A stretch of DNA of 64,000 nt from Blastococcus haudaquaticus. GTDB lineage: Bacteria; Actinomycetota; Actinomycetes; Mycobacteriales; Geodermatophilaceae. A model generated the notes under the pieces. It ran no database searches. It had not been told where the DNA came from and was given only the letters and a program-made list of their open reading frames with translations. Positions 50,863 through 59,682 of this stretch are shown here, piece by piece (positions within the stretch are counted from its first letter, which is position 1; every line of letters starts with the position of its first letter). The translations under genes and the position numbers were made by a program. The stretch lies in the NCBI RefSeq assembly GCF_900230285.1, contig NZ_OCNK01000002.1, positions 248,001-312,000 on the forward strand. The letters run 5' to 3'.

Positions 50863-52026
50863 TCAGACGCCCCAGGCCTCCTGGTAGGCGGCCCGGAAGT
50901 CGACCGGCTCGAAGTCCTGCCCCTGCGGCGGCAGGCCGTTCTCCGCGTCGACGACCTGGAAGCCGTCACCCTGGACCAGGGGCTCCTCGCCGTTGAGCAC
51001 CCGGATCGCGGTGTCCACCGATCCCCAGCCGCCCCACTGGGTGGGGTAGCCGACGATGGCGTCCTGGCCGCCGTCGGAGCGGATCAGCTCCATGTTGGCG
51101 ACGTTGCCCAGGCCGCTGATGACGTTCAGGTCGGCCGAGCGGCCGGAGGAGACGACGGCCTGCGCCAGACCGGCCGGCATCCACCCGCCGAGCGGCACGA
51201 AGACCGAGTCGGTGTCGGGTGCCTGCAGCAGGGCGGTCGAGAACTTCTGCGGCAGCGCTCCGGTCATGACGTCGTTGTTGGCGACCTCCAGCGTGCCGAC
51301 GATCTCGCAGTCGGCGCAGGTGGCGATCTCCTTCTCGAACCCGTCGGCCAGCCACGGGCCCCAGAGCGGGTCGGTGAAGACGAGGTGGAGGACCTTCGCC
51401 TGTCCGTCGGTCTTTCCGATGATCCAGTCCGCGGCGAGCTTGCCCTGCAGCTCGAAGCTCTCCTGGACGCTCATGTCCTCGAGCTGCAACCGCTCGCTGG
51501 CCCACAGCGGCTGACCACCGACGGCGTCGCAGTCGGCGCCACCGGCGCCCACGACGGTGCCCCCGGCGTCCTTGGCCTCCTGGAAGGGCTGCTGGATGCT
51601 GGCGCAGTCGATGCCCACCGGGACCACGACATCGGCGCCGGCGCTGACCGCCTGGCGCACGCAGTCACCCCAGCCGTTGGGGTTGAGCTTGCCGTCGCAC
51701 AGCCGCACGCTCCAGCCCACGGCCTCGGCCGCCTCCTGCACCGCGGCCGTCGGCGTGGCACAGCTCGGGATCTGCTCACCGCAGGAGATGGCCCACAGCT
51801 CGACATCCTCGGCCGGTGTCGTCGGGGTGGTCGGGGGCGTGCCCATCTGCCCCTCGTACGCGATCTGGAGCAGGTCCTGGGTGGCCGCCGACCCACCTCC
51901 GGCGGCGCCTGCCGTGCTGCCGGAACCGGCGGCGTCCTCGTCCGAGGAGCCGCACGCGGCCAGTCCCAGGGTGGCGACCAGGCTGAGGACGGCGGTCACG
52001 CCGAGCCGGCGCAAGGAGCGGGTCAT
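50863..52026 (-). CDS. ABC transporter substrate-binding lipoprotein
   Basis: 387-residue lipoprotein: signal peptide with lipobox LAAC (Cys25), then a Ser/Gly/Ala linker and a periplasmic-binding-protein fold of the sugar type (DVVVPVGIDCASIQQPFQEAKDAGGTVVG; GFEKEIATCADCEIVG). Several Cys pairs in the mature part suggest disulfides. ATG at 52026. The next-door catabolic row suggests the ligand is not a plain sugar; the candidate LysR site at 52059-52075 lies 32 bases upstream. Confidence 0.89.
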   Translation of the reverse strand: MTRSLRRLGVTAVLSLVATLGLAACGSSDEDAAGSGSTAGAAGGGSAATQDLLQIAYEGQMGTPPTTPTTPAEDVELWAISCGEQIPSCATPTAAVQEAAEAVGWSVRLCDGKLNPNGWGDCVRQAVSAGADVVVPVGIDCASIQQPFQEAKDAGGTVVGAGGADCDAVGGQPLWASERLQLEDMSVQESFELQGKLAADWIIGKTDGQAKVLHLVFTDPLWGPWLADGFEKEIATCADCEIVGTLEVANNDVMTGALPQKFSTALLQAPDTDSVFVPLGGWMPAGLAQAVVSSGRSADLNVISGLGNVANMELIRSDGGQDAIVGYPTQWGGWGSVDTAIRVLNGEEPLVQGDGFQVVDAENGLPPQGQDFEPVDFRAAYQEAWGV

Positions 52027-52058
52027 GAAGATCCCTTCGACGCTTGGTGCCCGACATC

Positions 52059-52075
52059 GGTGACGGGCATCACTG
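52059..52075 (-). promoter_or_regulatory. Candidate LysR operator upstream of the ABC importer
   Basis: Reads CAGTGATGCCcGTCAcC on the minus strand, 32 bases before the substrate-binding protein gene that is transcribed in that direction. It differs from the site at 53092-53108 at only two of 17 positions and contains the inverted pair GTGA...TCAC. Same orientation relative to the gene it precedes in both places. Confidence 0.6.
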
Positions 52076-52112
52076 CCGCCGAAGTGTCAGGACCGGAGCG
52101 ACCGAGCGGAAA

Positions 52113-53072
52113 TCACTTCTTCTGCTGCGCGGTATCAGCGACGTCGATATCGACGTGGGGACCGCCCACTGCCAGCTGCGCGGCCCGGACGACGAGGTCG
52201 CGGAGGTAGACGTGCTCCGGGTCGTCGTCGTACACCGGGTGCCACCACATGGCCTCGATGAGCGGTCCCGCGTCGAAGGGGCACGGCAGCGCCCGGATGC
52301 CGATGTTGAGCGGCAGCAGGTCCACCAGCCGGCGCTGCAGCAGGGCGATGCGGTTGCTGCCGGCGATCAGCGCGGGCACCGTCAGGAAGCTCTCGACGAC
52401 GATCTGGACGTGCGGCTCGATGCCCAGCATGCGCATCTGGCGCGCGGCCGGCGTCGACGCCGTCGGCCCGTGGTAGGTGGCCACCCACGGAAGGGTCTCC
52501 AGGTCCTGGACCGTCAGTCCCACGTCCGCGACCGGGTTGTCGGCGGCCACCACGCAGACCCACTCGTCGCGGTACAGGTCCCGGCGGGAGAGGTCGGTCA
52601 GGAACCCGGGAGGCAGGAAGAGCAGATCGGCGGTGAGGAGCGCCTGCTCCGCACGGTCCACCACGGCCGGCGAGTGCGTCGACAACCGCAGGCGGGTGTT
52701 CGGCGCCTCCTCGGCCAGCAACTCGGCGACGGTGTCGCCGAGGACCGCCACGACGTAGTCGCTCACCAGCAGCGAGAACTCGCGCGTGGAGGAGGCCGGG
52801 TCGAACTCCGGCTGCGCCGTGAAGACGCGCTCGACACCGCTGAGCGCGATCCGGGCGAGCTCCCGGAGCTGCACCGCCAGCGGCGTGAGGCGGTAGTCGT
52901 TGCCGACCCGGGTGAGCAGCTCGTCGTCGAAGTGCCGGCGCAGCCGGGCGAGCGACGCGGACAGCGCGGGCTGGCTGAGTCCCATCTGCGCGGCGGCCCG
53001 GGTCACGCTGCGCTGCTGGAGCAGGGCGTCGAGCGACACGAGCAGGTTGAGATCCAGGCTCGCGAGGTTCAC
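52113..53072 (-). CDS. LysR-family regulator of the catabolic island (NodD-like)
   Basis: 319-residue LysR with an N-terminal helix-turn-helix (SLDLNLLVSLDALLQQRSVTRAAAQMGLSQPALSASLARLRRHF) typical of the NodD/AphT group that senses aromatic compounds, and an effector domain ending WHPVYDDDPEHVYLRDLV. GTG at 53072. It is divergent from the cyclase gene across 85 bases that hold a palindromic candidate operator, and 86 bases upstream of the importer genes; an identical word lies before both. Confidence 0.91.
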   Translation of the reverse strand: MNLASLDLNLLVSLDALLQQRSVTRAAAQMGLSQPALSASLARLRRHFDDELLTRVGNDYRLTPLAVQLRELARIALSGVERVFTAQPEFDPASSTREFSLLVSDYVVAVLGDTVAELLAEEAPNTRLRLSTHSPAVVDRAEQALLTADLLFLPPGFLTDLSRRDLYRDEWVCVVAADNPVADVGLTVQDLETLPWVATYHGPTASTPAARQMRMLGIEPHVQIVVESFLTVPALIAGSNRIALLQRRLVDLLPLNIGIRALPCPFDAGPLIEAMWWHPVYDDDPEHVYLRDLVVRAAQLAVGGPHVDIDVADTAQQKK

Positions 53073-53091
53073 GCCTGCACGGTATCGACGT

Positions 53092-53108
53092 CAGTGATGC
53101 CAGTCATC
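53092..53108 (+). promoter_or_regulatory. Candidate LysR operator in the lysR/cyclase divergent gap
   Basis: CAGTGATGCCaGTCAtC; inside it TGATGccagtCATCA is a perfect inverted repeat with a 5-base spacer (53095-53109). It lies 49 bases before the cyclase GTG and 19 bases beyond the LysR start, where a LysR regulator would bind to repress itself and activate the row. The same word, in the same relative orientation, lies upstream of the importer. Confidence 0.65.
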
Positions 53109-53157
53109 AGACATCTGGTCTTCCCTCACCCCTGTGGGCTGCACCACTGTCGGGACC

Positions 53158-54180
53158 GTGCACCAGTCTCCCGACGACTCCGCCGCTGACCCCGCTGCCG
53201 CGCTCGACCGCACCGACCCCGAGAGCGCCATCGCGGCCGCCGCGAAGCGCTGCTCGAACTGGGGCCGCTGGGGTGCCGACGACGTCATCGGCACCATGAA
53301 CTTCCTCGACGACGCCAAGCGGGTCGAGGGTGCGGCCCTGGTGCGGCGGGGCGCGAGCTTCTCGCTGTCGCAGTCCTTCGACACCGACGGCCCGCAGAAG
53401 GGCTGGCGCCGCCGGACCAACCCCGTGCACACGATGACCGACACCGGCACCGACGCCGAGCGCGGGAACCAGGGCTTCCCGCACGGCATCGGGGGCGCCG
53501 ACGACGTCATCGCCATGCCCCTGCAGTGCTCGACCCAGTGGGACGGCCTCGGCCACATCTTCGACCACGGCTTCGCCTGGAACGGCCGCCGGGCCGGCGA
53601 CGTCGTCACCAGCGAGGGCGACCTGGTCACCGGCATCGAGAACGTCGCCTCGCTGATCGCCGGCCGCGGCGTGCTGCTCGACGTCGGGCGGGTCCTGGGC
53701 ACCGACGGCGAACTGCCCGACGGCTTCGCCATCACCCAGCAGCACCTCGAGGCGACGATCGCCGCGCAGGGCGAGTCGTCCCGCGTCGGGCGCGGCGACC
53801 TCGTGGTCGTCCGGACCGGTCGGCTCACCCGTGCCCGCCGCGACATCGCCGAGGGGCGCGGCTGGGGTGACTACGCCGGCGGCGCCGCCCCCGGCCTGTC
53901 CTTCACCACCGCCGACTGGCTGCACGGCACCGAGATCGCCGGGATCGCCACCGACACCTGGGGCTTCGAGGTGCGGCCCAACGAGTTCGACGTGGCCTTC
54001 CAGCCCCTGCACCAGGTCGCCATCCCCAACATCGGCCTGTCCATCGGCGAGATGTGGGACCTCGACGCCCTGGCCGCCGACTGCGCGCAGGACGGGCGCT
54101 ACGACTTCTGGCTCACCGCCGCCCCCCTGCCCGTGACCGGCGCCGTCGGCTCCCCGGTCAACCCGATCGCCGTCAAGTAG
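53158..54180 (+). CDS. Cyclase-family hydrolase, long form
   Basis: 340 residues, longer than kynurenine formamidase. The metal motif is changed from HxGTHxD to TQWDGLGHIFD (126-136), which occurs in a long-cyclase subgroup. Further marks are RRTNPVHTM, FPHGIGGADDVIAMP and SIGEMWDLDALA. GTG at 53158; the GTG at 53134 would overlap the operator. First gene of the catabolic row, 20 bases before the monooxygenase. Opening of a cyclic amide or lactone is inferred. Confidence 0.84.
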   Translation: MHQSPDDSAADPAAALDRTDPESAIAAAAKRCSNWGRWGADDVIGTMNFLDDAKRVEGAALVRRGASFSLSQSFDTDGPQKGWRRRTNPVHTMTDTGTDAERGNQGFPHGIGGADDVIAMPLQCSTQWDGLGHIFDHGFAWNGRRAGDVVTSEGDLVTGIENVASLIAGRGVLLDVGRVLGTDGELPDGFAITQQHLEATIAAQGESSRVGRGDLVVVRTGRLTRARRDIAEGRGWGDYAGGAAPGLSFTTADWLHGTEIAGIATDTWGFEVRPNEFDVAFQPLHQVAIPNIGLSIGEMWDLDALAADCAQDGRYDFWLTAAPLPVTGAVGSPVNPIAVK

Positions 54181-54199
54181 CGGACGAAGGAGTCCCCCC

Positions 54200-55330
54200 G
54201 TGCCCGCAGTCAGCAGCACGCTCGTCGTCGGCAGTGGTCTGGCCGGCGCCGCCACCGCCATCCACCTGGCCTCGGCCGGCGTCGCCGTCGACCTGGTCGA
54301 GATCAAGCCGGACCTGGCCACCCTCGGCTCCGGCATCACCCTGCAGGGCAACGCGCTGCGCGAGCTCCGGTCGCTCGGGGTGTGGGACCAGGTGCAGGCG
54401 GCCGGCTACGCCTTCGACGTCACCGGCATCCGCGCTCCCGACCCGAACGGCACGGTCGTGGCGGAGATCCCGGACGCCAAGACCGGCGGACCGGACCTTC
54501 CCGCCGCCATGGGCATGCCCCGGCCCGAGCTGGCCCGCATCCTGGCCGACCGCGCGACGGAGGTGGGTGTCAAGGTCCGCTTCGGGACGACGTTCATCGA
54601 TCTGACCCAGGACGCGGACGGCGTCGACGTCACCTTCTCCGACGGCTCCGCCGGCCGGTACGACGTGGTCGTGGGCGCCGACGGCGTCCGGTCGTACACG
54701 CGCCGGGCGCTGGGCGTGAACCTGGAGACGAGATCGGTCGGCATGGGCATATGGCGCGCCTTCGGGCCGCGCCCCGCCAGCGTGACGCGGACCGACCTCT
54801 ACTACGGCGGACCGTCCTACATCGCCGGCTACTGCCCCACCGGCGAGAACTCGCTCTACGCCTACATCGTCGAGGACGCCCAGGACCGCAGCGCCCTCAC
54901 TCCCGACGAGCAGCTGGCCACCATGAAGCAGCTGTCGCAGGCCTACCACGGCCCGTGGGACGAGATCCGCGAGAGCCTGACCGACCCGACGCGGGTCAAC
55001 TACACGTGGTTCGAGACCCACGTCCTCGACGAACCGTGGAACCGCGGCCGGGTCGTGCTCATCGGCGACGCCGCGCACACCTGCCCGCCGACCATCGCCC
55101 AGGGCGGCGCCATGGCCCTGGAGGACGCCGTCGTCCTCGCCGAGCTCCTGGTCGAGCGGGACGCGCTCGACCAGGACCTGTGGGACGCCTTCATGGCGCG
55201 CCGCTACGAGCGCGCGAAGACGGTCGTCGATGCCTCCAACTCACTCGCCCAGTGGCAGCTCGACCACGTCCAGGGCGACATCCCGAGCCTCATGCGCTCC
55301 ATCGCCATGCTCACCAGCCAGCCGGCCTAA
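54200..55330 (+). CDS. FAD-dependent aromatic monooxygenase (group A)
   Basis: 376-residue flavoprotein monooxygenase of the p-hydroxybenzoate hydroxylase type. N-terminal VVGSGLAGAATAIHLASAG binds FAD; VVGADGVRSYTRR (the DG motif) and VVLIGDAAHTCPPTIAQGGAMALEDA (GD motif) are intact. It would hydroxylate an aromatic or N-heterocyclic ring with NAD(P)H and O2. GTG at 54200 after GAAGGAG. Makes a ring-activated product for the dioxygenase that follows. Confidence 0.9.
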   Translation: MPAVSSTLVVGSGLAGAATAIHLASAGVAVDLVEIKPDLATLGSGITLQGNALRELRSLGVWDQVQAAGYAFDVTGIRAPDPNGTVVAEIPDAKTGGPDLPAAMGMPRPELARILADRATEVGVKVRFGTTFIDLTQDADGVDVTFSDGSAGRYDVVVGADGVRSYTRRALGVNLETRSVGMGIWRAFGPRPASVTRTDLYYGGPSYIAGYCPTGENSLYAYIVEDAQDRSALTPDEQLATMKQLSQAYHGPWDEIRESLTDPTRVNYTWFETHVLDEPWNRGRVVLIGDAAHTCPPTIAQGGAMALEDAVVLAELLVERDALDQDLWDAFMARRYERAKTVVDASNSLAQWQLDHVQGDIPSLMRSIAMLTSQPA

Positions 55331-55348
55331 GGACACGAGGACCTTCCG

Positions 55349-56287
55349 ATGACCCAGCGCCTGATCACCCACCTGCGGCACGTCGACCTCGCCGTGCCCG
55401 ACTTCGCCACGCAGCTCGACTTCTACTCCGGGGTGTGGGGCCTGACGCCCGAGCACACCGACACCGGGCTGGCGTTCCTGGCCGCCGAGGGTTCGCCGGA
55501 GCAGTACATCGTGCGGCTGCGCCAGGCGACCGACAAGCGGATCGACCTGATCTCCTTCGGGGCGGCGAACGCCGCGGACGTCGACACCCTGGCCGCGCAG
55601 CTCGCCGCCGACGGCGTGCAGCTCGTCGGCGAGCCGAACACGCTGCAGACGCCCGGTGGCGGCTACGGCTTCCGGTTCTTCGACAACGAGGGCCGCACGA
55701 TCGAGATCAGCTCCGACGTCGAGGTGCGGCAGCACCGCGCGATCGAGGAGGGCGAGTCCATCCCGGTGCGGCTGTCGCACGTCGTCCTCAACTCCACCGA
55801 CCCCGAGGGCACGGTCGCGTTCTACGACAAGCACCTCGGCTTCGCGCTGTCGGACACGCTCATGCACCCGCGCATGGGCAACATGATGTGGTTCCTGCGC
55901 ACGAACGCCTGGCACCACAGCATGGCGATCGCGCGTGGGCCGCACGCCTCGCTGCACCACGCCTCGTTCGAGATGCGGGGCATCGACGAGTACATGCGCG
56001 GCACCGGCCGCCTGCTGCGCGCGGGCGTCGAGAAGGTCTGGGGCCCCGGGCGGCACCTCGCGGGCAACAACACGTTCAGCTACTTCCTGGACCCCCACGG
56101 CAACACCGTCGAGTACACGACGGAGCTGGAGACCCTCGACGAGGACACCTGGCACCCGCACCTGTACGACATCAGCAACCCCGAGGTCAGCGACCAGTGG
56201 GGCACGGCGAACGCGATGAACGAGTTCGTCGCCCAGAAGTCGTTCAACGACCCCGACAAGGGTCTCTTCGTCGCTCCCCCCGTCTGA
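55349..56287 (+). CDS. Two-domain VOC extradiol-type dioxygenase
   Basis: 312 residues with two vicinal oxygen chelate domains. The N-domain starts HLRHVDLAVPDFATQLDFY; the C-domain has SHVVLNSTDPEGTVAFYDKHLGF (His), ASLHHASFEM (His) and NTVEYTTELE (Glu), the metal-binding 2-His-1-Glu set of type I extradiol dioxygenases. It would cut a dihydroxylated ring. ATG at 55349 follows AGGACACGAGGACC. Its stop overlaps the FAH gene by one base (TGATG). Confidence 0.89.
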   Translation: MTQRLITHLRHVDLAVPDFATQLDFYSGVWGLTPEHTDTGLAFLAAEGSPEQYIVRLRQATDKRIDLISFGAANAADVDTLAAQLAADGVQLVGEPNTLQTPGGGYGFRFFDNEGRTIEISSDVEVRQHRAIEEGESIPVRLSHVVLNSTDPEGTVAFYDKHLGFALSDTLMHPRMGNMMWFLRTNAWHHSMAIARGPHASLHHASFEMRGIDEYMRGTGRLLRAGVEKVWGPGRHLAGNNTFSYFLDPHGNTVEYTTELETLDEDTWHPHLYDISNPEVSDQWGTANAMNEFVAQKSFNDPDKGLFVAPPV

Positions 56288-57246
56288 TGCGCTTCGCGAC
56301 CTGGGAGTCCTCCGGCGAGGTCCACGCCGGAGTGGTCTCCGATGACGGCCTCCACGAACTCCCCGCGCGGACGACGGTGCTCGACCTCGTCCGTGCGGGG
56401 CTCCCAGCCGCGCTCGAGGCCGGTGCCGCCGCGATGGAGGGGCCGGCCATCCCGGTCGCGTCCGTGCGCCTGCTGCCCCCGCTCCAGGCCCCGACCGTCC
56501 GCGACTTCGTCGCCTTCGAGGAGCACGTCGAGGGGATGGTGGCGCCGAGCGGTGACGGCGTGCCCCCGGAGTGGTACCAGGCGCCCACGTTCTACTTCAC
56601 CAACCCGTACGCACTGGTCGGGGCGCACGACGACGTCCGGGTGCCCCCGGGTTCGCAGCGCTTCGACTTCGAGCTCGAGGTCGCCGTGGTGGTGGGCCGC
56701 GACGGCGCGTCGCTGAGCCCGGAGCAGGCCCGCGAGCACGTCTTCGGGTACACGATCCTCAACGACTGGTCGGCCCGCGACCTGCAGTTCCGCGAGATGG
56801 CGGTCCGGCTCGGTCCGGCGAAGGGCAAGGACTCCGCGACGACCCTCGGCCCCTGGCTGGTCACCGCCGACGAGCTGGAGCCCTACCGCGACGACGACGG
56901 CTTCCTCGCCCTGGACATGCGGGTGTCCGTGAACGGCGTCCAGATCGGCCAGGACCTGCTGTCGAACATGGGCTGGCCGTTCGAGGAGCTCATCTCCTAC
57001 GCGTCGCGGGGCACCGAGGTGCGCGCCGGCGACGTCCTCGGCTCCGGGACCTGCGGCAACGGCGGCTGCCTCGGCGAGCTCTGGGGCACCCGGGGAGACG
57101 ACGCTCCCCCGCCGCTGCAGATCGGCGACGTCGTCGAGATGACGGTCGAGGGCCTCGGCACCATCCGCAACCGCGTCGTAGAGGGCCTGCAGCTGCCTCC
57201 GGTGGCACCGGCGCGGCCGCGACCGCGGGTGCGCACGCGCTCGTGA
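56287..57246 (+). CDS. Fumarylacetoacetate hydrolase-family protein
   Basis: 319-residue FAH-fold hydrolase or decarboxylase. The metal triad is seen as FDFELEVAVVVGRD (Glu, Glu) and NDWSARDLQ (Asp); KGKDSATTLGPWLVT and GSGTCGNGGCLGELW are the other signatures. In meta-cleavage pathways members hydrolyse or decarboxylate the ring-opened dienoic acid. ATG at 56287 is fixed by the one-base overlap with the VOC gene; the stop overlaps the SDR gene (GTGA). Confidence 0.9.
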   Translation: MRFATWESSGEVHAGVVSDDGLHELPARTTVLDLVRAGLPAALEAGAAAMEGPAIPVASVRLLPPLQAPTVRDFVAFEEHVEGMVAPSGDGVPPEWYQAPTFYFTNPYALVGAHDDVRVPPGSQRFDFELEVAVVVGRDGASLSPEQAREHVFGYTILNDWSARDLQFREMAVRLGPAKGKDSATTLGPWLVTADELEPYRDDDGFLALDMRVSVNGVQIGQDLLSNMGWPFEELISYASRGTEVRAGDVLGSGTCGNGGCLGELWGTRGDDAPPPLQIGDVVEMTVEGLGTIRNRVVEGLQLPPVAPARPRPRVRTRS

Positions 57247-58004
57247 GGGCCGCGGGGATGGTCGGGGGGCGGGTGGCGGGCAAGGCGATCGTCGTCACCG
57301 GCGCGGGCCAGGGCCAGGGGGCCGCCGAGGCGCGGCTGCTCGCGGCCGAGGGCGCGACGGTGGTCGGCTGCGACCTGACCCCGGAGCCCGCCGAGGAGCT
57401 GCCCGGGGTCGACTACCGGCAGCTCGACGTGACCGACGCCCGGGCCTGGAGCGCGCTCGCCGCGAGCCTGGACCGGGTCGACGGGCTCGTCGCCAACGCC
57501 GGTGTCACCTGGCGGGCGCGCCTCGCCGACCTCGACCCCGCCGACCTCGCGCGGGTGTCGGAGGTCAACGTGACCGGCCCCCTCCTGGGCATCCAGGCGC
57601 TTACGCCGCTGATGACCGACGGCGGGTCCGTGGTCGTCGTCGGCTCGGTCGCCGCGCTGACAGGGCACTTCCCGATCGCCTACACCGCCAGCAAGTGGGC
57701 GCTGCGCGGGCTGGCCAAGGCAGCGTGCCTCGAGCTCGGACCGCGCGGCATCCGGGTCAACACCGTGCACCCGGGCTACATCGAGACGCCGATGACCGCC
57801 TCGGCGGCACCGGCGTTCCGCGACGCGAACGTCGCCGAGACACCGCTCGGCCGCACCGGGACCGTCGACGAGGTGGCGCCACTGGTGCTCTTCCTCGTCA
57901 GCGACGAGTCCTCCTTCATCTCCGGCGCGGAGATCCCCGTCGACGGCGGCATGACCGCCCACGGCGGCGTGAAGTCGATCAGCGACGCCGTCCGCGCCTC
58001 CTAG
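57243..58004 (+). CDS. Short-chain dehydrogenase/reductase
   Basis: 253-residue classical SDR: VVTGAGQGQGAAEARLL (TGxGxGxG), ANAGVTW (NAG), GSVAALTGHFPIAYTASKWALRG (Ser, YxxxK), and PGYIETPM. GTG at 57243 overlaps the FAH stop; ATG at 57258 is an alternative. It probably oxidises or reduces an alcohol or ketone on a pathway intermediate, NAD(P)-dependent. Confidence 0.9.
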   Translation: MRAAGMVGGRVAGKAIVVTGAGQGQGAAEARLLAAEGATVVGCDLTPEPAEELPGVDYRQLDVTDARAWSALAASLDRVDGLVANAGVTWRARLADLDPADLARVSEVNVTGPLLGIQALTPLMTDGGSVVVVGSVAALTGHFPIAYTASKWALRGLAKAACLELGPRGIRVNTVHPGYIETPMTASAAPAFRDANVAETPLGRTGTVDEVAPLVLFLVSDESSFISGAEIPVDGGMTAHGGVKSISDAVRAS

Positions 58005-58037
58005 CCACCCGCGACTCCTGGCTACCCACGACTCCTG
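58004..58037 (+). repeat. 17-bp imperfect direct repeat after the SDR gene
   Basis: GCCACCCGCGACTCCTG (58004-58020) is followed at once by GCTACCCACGACTCCTG (58021-58037), two mismatches in 17. It fills most of the 55-base gap before the hydrolase gene; no stem is obvious. Confidence 0.6.
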
Positions 58038-58059
58038 AGAACCACCGAGAGGAACCACT

Positions 58060-59235
58060 GTGTTCGAGTACTTCCCCACTGCCCCCTACACCTGGAACCT
58101 CAGCGTCGTCGCGACCCTGAACTCCGGCGGCCTCATCGACGAGGTCGACCGCGCCTGCCGGCCCATCAAGGACGCCGCGAGCGCCGGCGAGGACGCGGGG
58201 ACGACGGACTTCCTGCGCGCCTGGACCGCCCTCACCGACCAGCTCGTCGGCCAGGCGGAGGACGCCGAGAAGGCCGGGCACATCCGCACCGCCGGCCAGC
58301 TGTACTTCCGCGCCAACAACTACCTCGCGCAGGCCGAGCGGATGCTCGCGCACTCCAGCCCCGACCGGGTGCCCACCTACCGGCGGATGCTGGAGATCGC
58401 GCAGAAGGCGTTCGACACGCACAGCCCGCGGGTCTCGCGGGTGGAGGTCCCCTACGAGGGGACGACGCTGCCGGCCTACTTCAGCCAGGCGCCGGCCACG
58501 GACGACGGTCCCGCCCCGGTCATCGTGCTGGTCAACGGCCTGGACTCCACCAAGGAGCACATGTACGCCTCGAACCACTGGGAGGAGCTGGCCGCCCGCG
58601 GCATCTCGTGCCTGATGCTCGACCAGCCCGGCACCGGTGAGGCCATCCGGCTGCAGGGCCTCACCGCGCGGATCGACACCGAGGTCTGGGGCGCGGCCGC
58701 CGTCGACTACCTGGAGAGCCGGGACGACGTCGACAGCACCCGGATCGGCATCGTCGGCTGGTCGCTCGGCGGCTACTACGCGCCCCGTGCGGCCGCGTTC
58801 GAGAAGCGGTTCGCGCTCTGCGTGGCCTGGGGCGCCAACCACAACTGGGGCGCGGTGCAGCGCCGCCGCAAGGAGCGGGAGGGCGAGCGGCCGGTTCCCC
58901 ACTACTGGTCGCACGTGCTGTGGGTGTGGGGGCAGGAGGGCAGCGAGCAGGACCTCGATGGCTTCCTGGCGTTCGCCGACGACGTCCACCTGGACGGTGT
59001 CGTCGAGAACATCACGGTGCCGTTCCTCATCGCCCATGGCGCGAACGACCGGCAGATCCCGGTCGACTACGCGCACCGCTCCTACGAGCAGGCCGTCAAC
59101 TCGCCGAAGCGGGAGCTGCGGATCTTCACGCCGGAGGAGGGCGCGACGGAGCACATCGGCCTGGATCACCTCCCCCACGTCAGTGTCTTCGTCGCCGACT
59201 GGGTGGCCGACACCTTCGCCGGGCTGAAGGACTGA
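58060..59235 (+). CDS. Alpha/beta hydrolase of the 2,6-dihydroxypseudooxynicotine hydrolase family
   Basis: 391 residues: a helical N-terminal domain (1-130) precedes an alpha/beta hydrolase domain. VLVNGLDSTKEHMY (oxyanion region), IVGWSLGGYYAPRAA (nucleophile Ser in GWSLGG), LIAHGANDRQIP (Asp) and LDHLPHVSVF (His) are present. Named members break a C-C bond in the nicotine pathway; the family also contains other C-C and C-N hydrolases. GTG at 58060 follows GAGAGGAACC. Sixth gene of the catabolic row. Confidence 0.84.
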   Translation: MFEYFPTAPYTWNLSVVATLNSGGLIDEVDRACRPIKDAASAGEDAGTTDFLRAWTALTDQLVGQAEDAEKAGHIRTAGQLYFRANNYLAQAERMLAHSSPDRVPTYRRMLEIAQKAFDTHSPRVSRVEVPYEGTTLPAYFSQAPATDDGPAPVIVLVNGLDSTKEHMYASNHWEELAARGISCLMLDQPGTGEAIRLQGLTARIDTEVWGAAAVDYLESRDDVDSTRIGIVGWSLGGYYAPRAAAFEKRFALCVAWGANHNWGAVQRRRKEREGERPVPHYWSHVLWVWGQEGSEQDLDGFLAFADDVHLDGVVENITVPFLIAHGANDRQIPVDYAHRSYEQAVNSPKRELRIFTPEEGATEHIGLDHLPHVSVFVADWVADTFAGLKD

Positions 59236-59240
59236 CCGCC

Positions 59241-59627
59241 GTGCCCATGCTGTTCGTGACGCTGCCGGTGCGGGACCTGCCGGCCTCGCGGCGCTTCTAC
59301 GAGGCTCTCGGCTTCCGGATCAACGAGCACTCCTCCGACGAACACACCGCTGCGGTGGTCGTCGACGACAACATCGTGGTGACGCTGCTGTCCCGCGACT
59401 CGTTCCCGGTTCCCGTCGGCGATCCCGCGGCCGGTCCGACGGCGGTCCACTGCCTGACCGTCGAGCACCGACCGCAGGTCGACGAGCTGGTCGAAGCGGC
59501 GCTCGCCTCGGGCGGGACCGCGCGCCCCGCCACCGACGACGAGACGACCTACACCGGCAGCTTCGCCGACCCGGACGGCCACGTGTGGCAGATCCGGTGG
59601 ATGGACCAGCTGCACGTCGTCAACTGA
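59241..59627 (+). CDS. Small VOC/glyoxalase-like protein
   Basis: 128-residue single VOC domain: LFVTLPVRDLPASRRFYEALGF and FADPDGHVWQIRW (Glu position replaced by Gln in WQIRW). GTG at 59241, six bases after the hydrolase. Last gene of the row. It may be a lyase or a binding protein for a pathway product; some residues for metal binding are missing. Confidence 0.8.
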   Translation: MPMLFVTLPVRDLPASRRFYEALGFRINEHSSDEHTAAVVVDDNIVVTLLSRDSFPVPVGDPAAGPTAVHCLTVEHRPQVDELVEAALASGGTARPATDDETTYTGSFADPDGHVWQIRWMDQLHVVN

Positions 59628-59682
59628 TCGGACCGAACTGACCGGACATCCCGCCACCCCCGACCCGGGCTGACCCGGCGAG

